64,000 nucleotides of DNA from contig NZ_JTAN02000019.1 of assembly GCF_000949135.2 (NCBI RefSeq), positions 310,001 to 374,000 of the forward strand. Reading direction: 5' to 3'. Source of the DNA: Burkholderia sp. USMB20 (lineage in GTDB: Bacteria > Pseudomonadota > Gammaproteobacteria > Burkholderiales > Burkholderiaceae). Under the pieces are notes generated by a model. The model saw only the letters and a list, made by a program, of their open reading frames with translations. It did not search any database and was not told the DNA's origin. The first letter of the stretch is position 1. Each line of letters starts with the position of its first letter. The position numbers and the translations under genes were made by a program. This document shows positions 56,583-64,000 of the stretch, piece after piece.

Positions 56583-58166
56583 TCAGGCGTTCCACCACAC
56601 GTGCTCGGCGAACATGAAGCCCATCATCCCGCCGGTCGGGATCGAGCCGAGGCCCGCGATCCGCTTGTCGTAGCCGTCGAGGAAGCTGATGAAGGCCGGG
56701 ATGCCGACCCTGCACTGCTGCGCGACGAGCACCTGCATGTCGCCGTACATCTGCTTGCGCTTCGCGTCGTCGGTTTCCGAGCGCGCGGCGAGCAGCAGCT
56801 GGTCGAACTTCGGGTTCTTCCAGCCCGACTCGTTCCACGGCGCGTCCGACTTGAAGAACTGCGTGAACAGCACGTCGGCGCTCGAACGCGGGTTGATGTT
56901 GCCGAAGCCGAGCGGATGCTTCATCCAGTGATTCGACCAGTAGCCGTCCGCCGACACGCGGTTCACCTGCAGGTTCAGACCAATCTTCTGGCCGGCCTGC
57001 TGCAGCAGCACGGCCATCTCGATCGACCCGTTCGCGTCGGAGGTCGCATAGATCGGCGGCAGCGCGGCGCCCAGCGCGCCCGCCTTCTGGAACAGGAACT
57101 TCGCCTTGTCCGGATCGTACGGCCGCTGCGGCAGCGACGCGTTGAAGTAGCGATGTCCCGGCGGGATCGGCTGGTCGTTGCCGATCACCGCGTAGCCGCG
57201 GAACACCGCCGAGCGGATCTGCTCGCGATTGAACAGGTACTTCATCCCTTCGACGAAATCGGGGTTCGCGACGATCGGGTTGTCGCTGCGCATGATCAGG
57301 TCGGTATAGAGCCCCGACTTGGTTTCCTGCAGCGCATAGCCCGGCGTCGACGCGACCCGCTGCGTCGAGCGCGGATCGATCGCGTTGATCAGGTGCACGT
57401 CGCCCGACAGCAGCGCGTTCAGGCGCGCGGCGCTGTCGCTGATGCCGATCAGCTCGATCTCGTCGAGGTACGGCATCCCCGGCTTGAAGTAGCTGTCGTT
57501 GCGCACGCCGACGGTCGACACGCCCGGCTTGAACGACTTCAGCTTGTACGGGCCGCAACCGATGCCGGTGCTGAAATCGGTCGTGCCGTCCTTGACGATC
57601 ACGAGTTGCGGCGTCGCGAGGATCACCGGCAGATCGGCATTCGCGCTCGCGAGCACGAGCGTGACCTCGTCCGGGCCGCTCGCCTTCGCGTCGGCGAACT
57701 GATCGGCGAGCGGCTTGACCTTCGACGCGGTGGCCGCGTTCTTGTGGCGCATCAGCGAGTACACCACGTCGGCCGGCGTGACCGGTTTCCCGTCGTGGAA
57801 CGTGACGCCCTTGCGCAGCTTGATGATCCACGTCTTCGCGTCGGTCGTCTGCAACGACTGGGCGAGATTCATCTGCGGCGTCAGGCTCGCATCGAGCTGC
57901 GTGAGGCCGCTGTAGAACATGAAGAAACGAATGTAGTCGGCGCCCGTCGAACCCTTGGCCGGGTCGAGCGTATCGGCCGTCGAGCCCGATTCGTTCGCAA
58001 CCCGAATCTTGCCGCCGCGCTTGGGCGCGGGTGCCGCAAAGGCAGTCCCGGGTTGCATCAGCAGCCCGCCGGCGCCGGCGGCCATCATGCCGCTCGCCGC
58101 CATGACCCGCATCATGTCGCGGCGCGTGAAGCCGCCCTTGCTGCCGTTGTCGATATCGTCGCTCAT
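56583..58166 (-). CDS. Peptide ABC transporter substrate-binding protein (family 5, Tat signal)
   Basis: 527 residues. The N-terminus has a twin-arginine motif (T-R-R-D-M-M-R-V-M-A) and a hydrophobic stretch ending A-F-A, so export is probably folded through Tat. Family-5 features: L-T-Q-L-D-A-S-L-T-P-Q-M-N-L-A-Q-S-L, W-I-I-K-L-R-K-G-V-T-F-H-D-G-K-P-V-T, and G-C-G-P-Y-K-L. It delivers a peptide, opine or similar amine-containing solute to the channel. It heads the transporter operon, 79 bases before the first permease. Confidence 0.94.
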   Translation of the reverse strand: MSDDIDNGSKGGFTRRDMMRVMAASGMMAAGAGGLLMQPGTAFAAPAPKRGGKIRVANESGSTADTLDPAKGSTGADYIRFFMFYSGLTQLDASLTPQMNLAQSLQTTDAKTWIIKLRKGVTFHDGKPVTPADVVYSLMRHKNAATASKVKPLADQFADAKASGPDEVTLVLASANADLPVILATPQLVIVKDGTTDFSTGIGCGPYKLKSFKPGVSTVGVRNDSYFKPGMPYLDEIELIGISDSAARLNALLSGDVHLINAIDPRSTQRVASTPGYALQETKSGLYTDLIMRSDNPIVANPDFVEGMKYLFNREQIRSAVFRGYAVIGNDQPIPPGHRYFNASLPQRPYDPDKAKFLFQKAGALGAALPPIYATSDANGSIEMAVLLQQAGQKIGLNLQVNRVSADGYWSNHWMKHPLGFGNINPRSSADVLFTQFFKSDAPWNESGWKNPKFDQLLLAARSETDDAKRKQMYGDMQVLVAQQCRVGIPAFISFLDGYDKRIAGLGSIPTGGMMGFMFAEHVWWNA

Positions 58167-58862
58167 CCGAACTGCTCCTGACTGTGGAAAGTGGGTCCTG
58201 GGGTCCAGCGTGGTTCGAGAATCCCGTCGTGCCCGTGTGCTGGTCTCGGGCGCGACGTCGTGCGCATTGAGTTCATTTAAGCATCGCCAAAATGCGGGTT
58301 ATCGCGATTCGGGGCGGCTGCACGATACGATTCGACCGTTTTGGACCGCCCGCGCAGCATGATTTGCTGCGTGACCACGCGTACCGCCATCGGCTCGATG
58401 CCGCGTCGCGACCACTGCGCGATACGTGCGCGACGAAGGAAATCGTAAAGTGATACGCGCGGCAGATTGCGCCGACAAAATTGGCCGCGCGGCATCCGAA
58501 ACGCGTTCGACGCACGCAAACCGCATGTTTGTGTGGAATGCGTGCTCGCGGCCCGCGGCGCCCGGTGCGACCGGAACGTCGCGCGCGCATCGGACGGCGG
58601 GCGCCGGCCGCGAGGACGGCGGGCGCACGAAAGGTCAGGAGATTGCCGCGACGTCGAAGCGGCTTTGCCGGACGACGGGCGGACAACAGGGATGCGGTCG
58701 GATGATCCGACGCCGGGCGCGAACCCGTGACGGGCGGTCAAGCCGCGACTCCCCGCTGCGACGCGGTCGGCGCCGACAGGTTGGTGAGCACCACGCCGAA
58801 CACTTGCCGGCGTGGCGTCAGGAAAACGAGGTGATGGCGTTGCCGGCGGGTGCCACGCGGCG
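58167..58862. other. Region upstream of the peptide transporter operon
   Basis: About 700 bases between the transporter operon (leftward) and the repeat tract behind the chemoreceptor gene. It should hold the transporter promoter; A+T-richer sequence near 58260-58300 (TTCATTTAAGCATCGCC) is a candidate place. No gene is supported. Confidence 0.45.
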
Positions 58863-59068
58863 GTCAGCAGTCGGGCGATCAGGCGGTCAGGCAGTCAGAC
58901 GTCGAGCAATCAGGCAGCCGGGCAGCCGGGCAGTCGGGCGGTCACACGGTCAGGCGGTCCGGCGGTCAGGCGGTCAGGCGGTCAGGCGGTCAGGCGGTCA
59001 CGCAGTCACGCAGTCACGCAGTCACGCAGTCACGCAGTCAGACAGTCGAGCAATCAAGCCGTCAGCCT
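58863..59068. repeat. Degenerate 8-base tandem repeat array
   Basis: About 25 head-to-tail octamers, most starting GTC (GTCAGGCG, GTCACGCA, GTCGGGCG and variants). The core is perfect: GGCGGTCA five times at 58961-59000, then CGCAGTCA five times at 59001-59040. The array begins in intergenic DNA and its last units run through the stop codon (59054-59056) into the final codons of the chemoreceptor gene. An 8-base unit shifts reading frame with each copy gained or lost. Confidence 0.85.
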
Positions 59069-60592
59069 GAACACCGATACGGCGGCCCTCAACCGTGCCG
59101 CCTGTTCATCCAGCGAGGACGCGGCCGCGGCGGCCTGCTCCACCAGCGCGGCATTCTGCTGGGTCACTTCGTCCATCTGCGCGACCGCCAGGCCGATCTG
59201 TTCGATGCCGGTGCTTTGCTCGGCGGATGCCGCGGTAATCTCGCCCATGATGTCGGCGACCCGGTCGATCGACCGGACGATCTCCGTCATGCGCGCGCCG
59301 GCCGTCTCGACGAGCCGGCTGCCGCTGCCGACCCGCTCGACCGACGCCTCGATCAATCCCTTGATGTCTTTCGCGGCCGCCGCGCTGCGTTGCGCGAGCG
59401 AGCGGACCTCCGCGGCCACGACCGCGAACCCGCGCCCTTCCTCGCCGGCCCGCGCGGCTTCGACCGCGGCATTGAGCGCGAGAATGTTGGTCTGGAACGC
59501 GATGCTCTCGATCACGACGGTAATGTCGGCGATCCGCACCGATCCGTCCGAAATCTGCCGCATCGTTTCGACGACTTCCCGCACGGCCGCGCCGCCGAGT
59601 TCGGTCGCCTCCTTCGCGTGGGTCACGAGCGCATTCGCCTGACGTGCATTGTCGGCATTCTGTTTGACCGTCGACGTGATCTGTTCCATGCTGGCGGCCG
59701 TTTGCTGCAGCGACGCGGCCTGTTCCTCCGTGCGCTGGGACAGGTCCAGGTTGCCTTGCGCGATCTCACCGGTGCCGACGGCAATCGAGCGGGTCGTAGT
59801 CTGGATGTCGGCGATGGTTTCGGTGAGTCGCGCCTTCATGTCGCCGAGCGCGACGAGCAGGCTGCCCGGCGCGGCGCGCGCCGTATCGAACTGCACGTCC
59901 AGTTCGCCGGCGGCGATGCGGGCCGCGATCCCGGCCGCCTGCGCGGGCTCGCCGCCCAGCGTCCGCCGGACGCTGCGCAACACCCCCCACGCGATCGCCG
60001 CGAGCGCCGCGGCGATGACGAGCGTGATGGCGCCGAGCACCTGCGCGAGCCGCGCAAACGCCGCGTTGATGTCGTCGTAGAAGAATCCGGTGCCGATCCA
60101 CCAGTCCCAGTCCGGAACGGCGACCACGCCCTGGAGTTTCGGCTCCACGTCCGCGTCCGGACTGCGCTTGATCAGCACGTCGACGAGCGCGAAATGCGCC
60201 TGGGCCATTCCGGCGCGGTACGCCTCGCTGTCGGTCAGGCCGCTGGTCGTGCGGTTGCCCTTCGCGCGGGTGCCGATGAACTTCGCGTTCGGATGCACGA
60301 GGTTGACGCCGTCGGACGTCGTCACCCAGTAGTAGCTCTTCGAATTCGCATTGAGCGCGGACAACGCGGCCTTGGCCTGCTGCTGGGCCTGCTCCCGGGT
60401 AAGCGTTCCGCTCGCCTGCATCGCGCGATACGAGTCGACCAGATGCTCGGCTTTGGTCAGCAGAATGACGATCTCGTCACGACGGCTGTCGATCAGCGCG
60501 TCGCGCAGCGTGTGCAGCGACATCGCGGCGAGCAATGCAACGCCGAGCAGCGCCGCGACGACGAGCATCAGCAGTTTCGTGGACAACTTCAT
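59054..60592 (-). CDS. Methyl-accepting chemotaxis protein with Cache sensor
   Basis: 512 residues. First membrane helix (about 6-26), periplasmic single-Cache-type domain (about 30-180) with [16 protein letters not shown] and [10 protein letters not shown], second helix (about 187-207), HAMP, then the signalling coiled coil with the hairpin tip [23 protein letters not shown]. It relays ligand binding to CheA/CheW, which are elsewhere. The C-terminus lacks a clear pentapeptide CheR/CheB tether. Its 3' end overlaps an octamer repeat tract. Neighbouring transport and catabolic genes suggest it senses the same nutrients. Confidence 0.93.
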   Translation of the reverse strand: MKLSTKLLMLVVAALLGVALLAAMSLHTLRDALIDSRRDEIVILLTKAEHLVDSYRAMQASGTLTREQAQQQAKAALSALNANSKSYYWVTTSDGVNLVHPNAKFIGTRAKGNRTTSGLTDSEAYRAGMAQAHFALVDVLIKRSPDADVEPKLQGVVAVPDWDWWIGTGFFYDDINAAFARLAQVLGAITLVIAAALAAIAWGVLRSVRRTLGGEPAQAAGIAARIAAGELDVQFDTARAAPGSLLVALGDMKARLTETIADIQTTTRSIAVGTGEIAQGNLDLSQRTEEQAASLQQTAASMEQITSTVKQNADNARQANALVTHAKEATELGGAAVREVVETMRQISDGSVRIADITVVIESIAFQTNILALNAAVEAARAGEEGRGFAVVAAEVRSLAQRSAAAAKDIKGLIEASVERVGSGSRLVETAGARMTEIVRSIDRVADIMGEITAASAEQSTGIEQIGLAVAQMDEVTQQNAALVEQAAAAASSLDEQAARLRAAVSVFRLTA

Positions 60593-60802
60593 GCGGGGGC
60601 CTCGCGATATTAACCGTTCGGTACATATATCGGCTCGGACGGCCCCGCCTTGAATGGCGCCGTATCGGTAATTACCCTCGGTTCGTGCGGTGAGCGGACG
60701 CGTAAAGCGGCAAGGCCGTCGCGCCCCCTTGGCCGGCCCCGACAGGCCTGCCGGCACGGCGGCGCGCGCAGGGCACGCAGCCGCCCGCGGTCGCGGCGAC
60801 GC

Positions 60803-61471
60803 TTACAGCCCGAGCTGCGTCGCGAGGTGGCCGATGTCCGACACCTCGTAATAGTTGTAGAACGGCGTGCCCGGCTCATGCCCGCGATTGACGAACGCCT
60901 TGTGCTTGATGCCGAGATCCTCGGCCGTCATCAGGTCGTAGCGCAGGCTCGACGACACGTGCAGCACGTCCTCGGGCTTGCAGCCGAGCTTGCCGAACAT
61001 GTATTCGAAGCCCTGCATGCGCGGCTTGTACGATTGCGCCTGCTGCGCGGTGAACACCGCATGGAACGGCGCGCCGAGCTTGTCCACGTTGCTCATGATC
61101 TGCTCGTCCATGGCGTTCGACAGGATCACGAGCTTGTACTTCTGCGCGAGCCGCGACAGGCCGGCCGGCACGTCCGGATGCGGGCCCCACGTCGGCACCG
61201 CATGATAGAAGCGCTCGGCCTCGGCTTCGTCGAACGGCGTGCCGATGCGCGCGCAGGTGCGCCGGATCGCGTTGACGACGACGTCGCGGTACGGCTTCCA
61301 CGCCCCGAGCACCTCGTCGAGCCGATAGGCGGCGAACGCGCGCACGAAATCCTCCATCGCGACCGGCGACAGCCGGTCCGCGTAGATCTCGCGCGCCAGG
61401 TCCGCCATCTGGAAGCGGGTCAGCGTGCCGTAGCAGTCGAACGTGATGAACTTCGGTTCAAATTGGATCAT
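60803..61471 (-). CDS. HAD-superfamily hydrolase, haloacid dehalogenase type II-like
   Basis: 222 residues. HAD motif I with nucleophile Asp12 in T-F-D-C-Y-G-T-L, motif II in I-L-S-N-A-M-D, Lys in Q-S-Y-K-P-R, and a final acidic region H-V-S-S-S-L-R-Y-D. The length and F-D-C-Y-G-T-L motif fit type II 2-haloacid dehalogenases, but many such proteins in amine clusters have other hydrolase roles. It lies 211 bases upstream of the chemoreceptor gene on the same strand. It ends in A-T-Q-L-G-L. Confidence 0.9.
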   Translation of the reverse strand: MIQFEPKFITFDCYGTLTRFQMADLAREIYADRLSPVAMEDFVRAFAAYRLDEVLGAWKPYRDVVVNAIRRTCARIGTPFDEAEAERFYHAVPTWGPHPDVPAGLSRLAQKYKLVILSNAMDEQIMSNVDKLGAPFHAVFTAQQAQSYKPRMQGFEYMFGKLGCKPEDVLHVSSSLRYDLMTAEDLGIKHKAFVNRGHEPGTPFYNYYEVSDIGHLATQLGL

Positions 61472-61941
61472 GGTGAGGTCCTGTCGGTATGAAACCCCGG
61501 CAGGGCCGGGGACGGGCTGGGTTCAACGCAATTGAATCAGGGCAAAAAATCCGTCGCGCATCGTTCGACGCCGGTCGAAACGCAGATTCGCCGCGTGTTG
61601 CAGGCCGCGGGCAGCACGATCTGCGGCACGGCCGCGCGCGGCGCCGCGGGCCGCCCGGCATGCTTCGCGCAACCGCGGCGCGCCAACTACCCGGCGGGCC
61701 CGGCGCGGCTCGCCCGGGCGGCGCCGCTGCAGTTCCATCGTAGTGTCATTCCCACAGCAGAAGCTGTCGGATTGGCGTGCCGCGCCGGCATGAAGCGCGC
61801 GTTCGCGCGCGCCGATCGCGCCGGTTTGCGTCGATCTCGCCCGGCCGCCCGCCGTCGCCGGAAAACAGGCGAATCGTCCTATCCGCGCCGCGGTGTCGCT
61901 GGCAGAGTCGATATGTCATTCCTACCCATCCGGAGTCCGGC
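61472..61941. other. Divergent region between HAD and GNAT genes
   Basis: About 470 bases of G+C-rich DNA that should contain promoters for the leftward HAD gene and the rightward GNAT-dehydrogenase pair. Open frames here are Arg/Ala-rich and carry no domain. CGGAGTCCGG just before 61942 is the ribosome site of the GNAT gene. Confidence 0.45.
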
Positions 61942-62802
61942 GTGTCCGATCTCAACCCTTCCAGCACGCTCATCTATCGTCCGTTCACCGACACCGACCT
62001 GCCCGCCGCGCATCGTCTGTCGGAAGCGGTCAAGTGGCCGCACCGTCTCGACGACTGGCGCTTCGCGCTCCAGCTCGGCCACGGCTTCGTCGCCGAAGAC
62101 GAAGGCGGCATCGTCGGCACCGCGCTCGGCTGGCGCTTCGGCGACGCGCACGCATCGCTCGGCATGGTGATCGTGTCGCCCGAGCGCCAGAGCCGCGGCA
62201 TCGGCCGCGAACTGCTCGCGCGCGTCGTCGACAGCCTCGGCGCGCGCACGATCTTCCTGCATGCGACGCCGTCCGGCGAACCGCTCTACGTGAAATTCGG
62301 CTTCGAGGCGATCGGCACGATCGACCAGCACCAGGGTGCCGCGTTCCAGCCGCCGCTGATCTCGCTGCCGCCGGGCGAGCGCCTGCGCCCGCTCGGCACC
62401 AACGACGGCCCGCGCCTCGCGGCGCTCGCCTCGCGCGCGGCAGGTTATCCGCGCGACGCGGTGATCGATGCGCTGCTCGGCGTCGCGAACGGGATCGCGC
62501 TCGATCGCGACGGCGAACTGCTCGGCTTCGCGCTGTTCCGCCGCTTCGGCCGCGGCCATGTGATCGGCCCGGTGGTCGCGCCCGACGCGCTGCGCGCGCA
62601 GGCGCTGATCAGCCACTGGCTCGCGCTGCACGAAGGGATGTTCGTGCGGCTCGACGTGCCGGGCGACAGCGGGCTGTCGGACTGGCTGCAGGGGCTCGGG
62701 CTGCCGCGCGTCGACACGGTCGTCGCGATGGCGCGCGGCGCGGCGCCCGCGCGCGACCCGGCGCTGCGCACGTTCGCGATCGTCAACCAGGCGCTCGGCT
62801 GA
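61942..62802 (+). CDS. GNAT-family N-acetyltransferase (two-part)
   Basis: 286 residues from GTG 61942, with CGGAG seven bases before it. The N-terminal half is a GNAT domain with the acetyl-CoA motif S-P-E-R-Q-S-R-G-I-G-R-E-L-L and the closing Y-V-K-F-G-F. The C-terminal half (about 150-280) resembles the second GNAT-like domain of YitH-type proteins (G-F-A-L-F-R-R-F-G-R-G-H-V-I-G-P-V-V-A). Substrate unknown. The next gene starts 12 bases later and is probably co-transcribed. Confidence 0.88.
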   Translation: MSDLNPSSTLIYRPFTDTDLPAAHRLSEAVKWPHRLDDWRFALQLGHGFVAEDEGGIVGTALGWRFGDAHASLGMVIVSPERQSRGIGRELLARVVDSLGARTIFLHATPSGEPLYVKFGFEAIGTIDQHQGAAFQPPLISLPPGERLRPLGTNDGPRLAALASRAAGYPRDAVIDALLGVANGIALDRDGELLGFALFRRFGRGHVIGPVVAPDALRAQALISHWLALHEGMFVRLDVPGDSGLSDWLQGLGLPRVDTVVAMARGAAPARDPALRTFAIVNQALG

Positions 62803-62814
62803 GCGGCACGCGCG

Positions 62815-63741
62815 ATGAGCTTTCTCTACAAGGCCGACCCGGTGCGCGGCGCGCAATGGGCGCAGCGCTTCGCGCAACAGGCGCCCGACCTCCCGTTCCG
62901 GATCTGGCCGGACCTCGGCGACCCTGAAACCGTCCGCTATCTCGCCGCCTGGCAGCCGCCCGACGATCCGGCCGCGCTGCTGCCGAATCTCGAGGTCGTG
63001 TTCTCCGTCGGCGCCGGCATCGACCAGTTCGACCTGTCGCGCGTGCCCGCGCACATCCCGGTCGTGCGGATGATCGAGCCGGGCATCGTCGAAGGGATGG
63101 TCGAGTACGTGACGCAGGCGGTGCTGACGATCCACCGCGACCTGTTCGACTACGCGACGCAGCAGCGCGCGCAGGTGTGGCGCGAGCGGCCAGTGCGCGC
63201 GGCCGCGTCGCGGCGCGTCGGCGTGCTCGGGCTCGGCACGCTCGGCCAGGCCGTGCTCGACACGTTGCGACGCTTCGGCTTCCCGTGCGCCGGCTGGAGC
63301 CGCACGCCGCGCACGCTCGACGGCATCGACTGCTATGCGGGCGACGCGGCACTCGACGCGTTCCTCGCCCGCACCGACATCCTGATCTGCCTGCTCCCGC
63401 TCACCGACGGCACGCGCGGGCTGCTCGGCGCGCGCGTGTTCGACGCGCTGCCGGCCGGCGCGTCGCTCGTGCAGGTCGGGCGCGGCCCGCAGCTCGACGA
63501 GGCCGCGTTGCTCGCGGCGCTCGCGAGCGGCCGGCTCGACAGCGCGATCCTCGACGTGACGGACCCCGAGCCGTTGCCGGCCGGCCACCCGTTCTGGACG
63601 CACGCGCGTATCCGGATCACGCCGCACATCGCGAGCGCGACGCGGCCCGATACCGCGGTCGACGCCGTGCTCGCGAACCTCGCGCGCCACCGCGCGGGCC
63701 AGCCGATGATCGGCGTCGTCGATCGCGCGCGCGGCTACTGA
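62815..63741 (+). CDS. D-2-hydroxyacid dehydrogenase, GhrA-like (glyoxylate/hydroxypyruvate reductase)
   Basis: 308 residues. N-terminal catalytic part with V-F-S-V-G-A-G-I-D-Q-F-D-L and the Rossmann motif V-G-V-L-G-L-G-T-L-G-Q-A-V-L. The catalytic Arg lies in Q-V-G-R-G-P-Q-L, Glu in T-D-P-E-P-L-P-A-G-H-P-F-W and His in I-T-P-H-I-A-S, all in family positions. It reduces glyoxylate or hydroxypyruvate-like keto acids with NAD(P)H. It might recycle a keto acid by-product of the transaminase that starts further right (inference). Confidence 0.92.
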   Translation: MSFLYKADPVRGAQWAQRFAQQAPDLPFRIWPDLGDPETVRYLAAWQPPDDPAALLPNLEVVFSVGAGIDQFDLSRVPAHIPVVRMIEPGIVEGMVEYVTQAVLTIHRDLFDYATQQRAQVWRERPVRAAASRRVGVLGLGTLGQAVLDTLRRFGFPCAGWSRTPRTLDGIDCYAGDAALDAFLARTDILICLLPLTDGTRGLLGARVFDALPAGASLVQVGRGPQLDEAALLAALASGRLDSAILDVTDPEPLPAGHPFWTHARIRITPHIASATRPDTAVDAVLANLARHRAGQPMIGVVDRARGY

Positions 63742-63744
63742 CGC

Positions 63745-63769
63745 GCGCGCCCGGCCCGGCGGGGCGCGC
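63745..63769 (+). terminator. Hairpin after the dehydrogenase gene
   Basis: GCGCGCCC (63745-63752) pairs with GGGCGCGC (63762-63769) across a 9-base loop, three bases after the stop codon. No T-run follows, so termination strength is uncertain. Confidence 0.45.
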
Positions 63770-63901
63770 AGCAGAAAATGCCGAAGCGTCCCGTGCAAAC
63801 ACCGTTTTCATACGTTTCAGGGCGCAAATTGAAGACACGTGCGGATTTCTCGCCCGGTAGCATGAACTCACGCTGACACCCGACGAGAGTCCCTCCCCGC
63901 C

Positions 63902-64000
63902 ATGAACCAAGCCGCGCTGATCGAAGCCGATCGTCAACACCTGATCCACCCCGTCGTCAACTACCGCGTGCACGAAGCGCGCGGCGTCACCGTGCTCGAC
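63902..64000 (+). CDS. Class III aminotransferase, N-terminal start only
   Basis: Only the first 33 codons are in the window, starting ATG 63902 after GAGAGTCCCTCCCCGCC. The reading includes D-R-Q-H-L-I-H-P-V-V-N-Y-R and E-A-R-G-V-T-V-L, which is the characteristic opening of class III (omega-amino acid/putrescine-pyruvate type) PLP-dependent aminotransferases. In this context it may deaminate a polyamine or beta-amino acid. The catalytic Lys lies outside the window. Confidence 0.7.
   Translation, partial: MNQAALIEADRQHLIHPVVNYRVHEARGVTVLD

Noticed and set aside
58863-59068. CRISPR array
   Set aside because: Units are only 8 bases, directly adjacent, with no unique spacers and no cas genes.

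Overview
The window is high-G+C DNA, with strong third-position G/C bias and long antisense open frames. Gene content and protein style fit a Burkholderia (cepacia-complex-like) replicon, probably a secondary chromosome. Pointers are a phasin, multi-domain CheB/CheR sensor kinases, an extra RpoD, DUF4148 next to an RND pump, and many amino-acid and amine transport/catabolism genes. No rRNA, tRNA or CRISPR was seen.

Layout. 1-1570: tail of a GMC oxidoreductase and an outer-membrane barrel protein built from two similar halves. 2239-16014: signalling block with two paralogous giant CheB-CheR-PAS-kinase-receiver proteins, a stand-alone CheB, stress/storage genes (PRC-barrel, phasin, small proteins), and a serine-recombinase-like protein lacking its catalytic residues. 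16093-17978: an intact ISNCY/IS1202-type insertion sequence beside the broken left end of an older relative. 18017-27264: accessory segment with an unknown protein, a YjbH-type protein plus lipoprotein, an extra sigma-70 factor, a RES/Xre toxin-antitoxin pair with a clear operator, and another fragment of the same IS family.

27446-36600: a metal/envelope-stress type regulon. DUF4148 is divergent from an RND efflux operon (permease, adaptor, outer-membrane factor), followed by a convergent two-component system. The same 18-bp palindromic box lies before DUF4148, before the efflux operon and before the regulator gene. The adaptor and outer-membrane factor carry clustered small frame disruptions.

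36848-46808: a polar amino acid ABC transporter (binding protein, two permeases, ATPase) faces an NtaA/DszA-type flavin monooxygenase and an MmgE/PrpD protein. With the M20 deacylase at 45.6 kb this resembles the Bacillus yxe set for S-(2-succino)cysteine breakdown. Between them are VapBC, CsbD, DUF3096 and a His/Glu-rich secreted protein.

46845-64000: an amine/peptide catabolism region. It holds an aldehyde dehydrogenase, two FAD amine/amino acid oxidases, a bicupin protein, an AraC regulator, a Dpp-type peptide ABC transporter, a chemoreceptor, a HAD dehalogenase-like enzyme, a GNAT, a 2-hydroxyacid dehydrogenase and the start of a class III aminotransferase. A degenerate 8-bp tandem repeat lies at the 3' end of the chemoreceptor gene.
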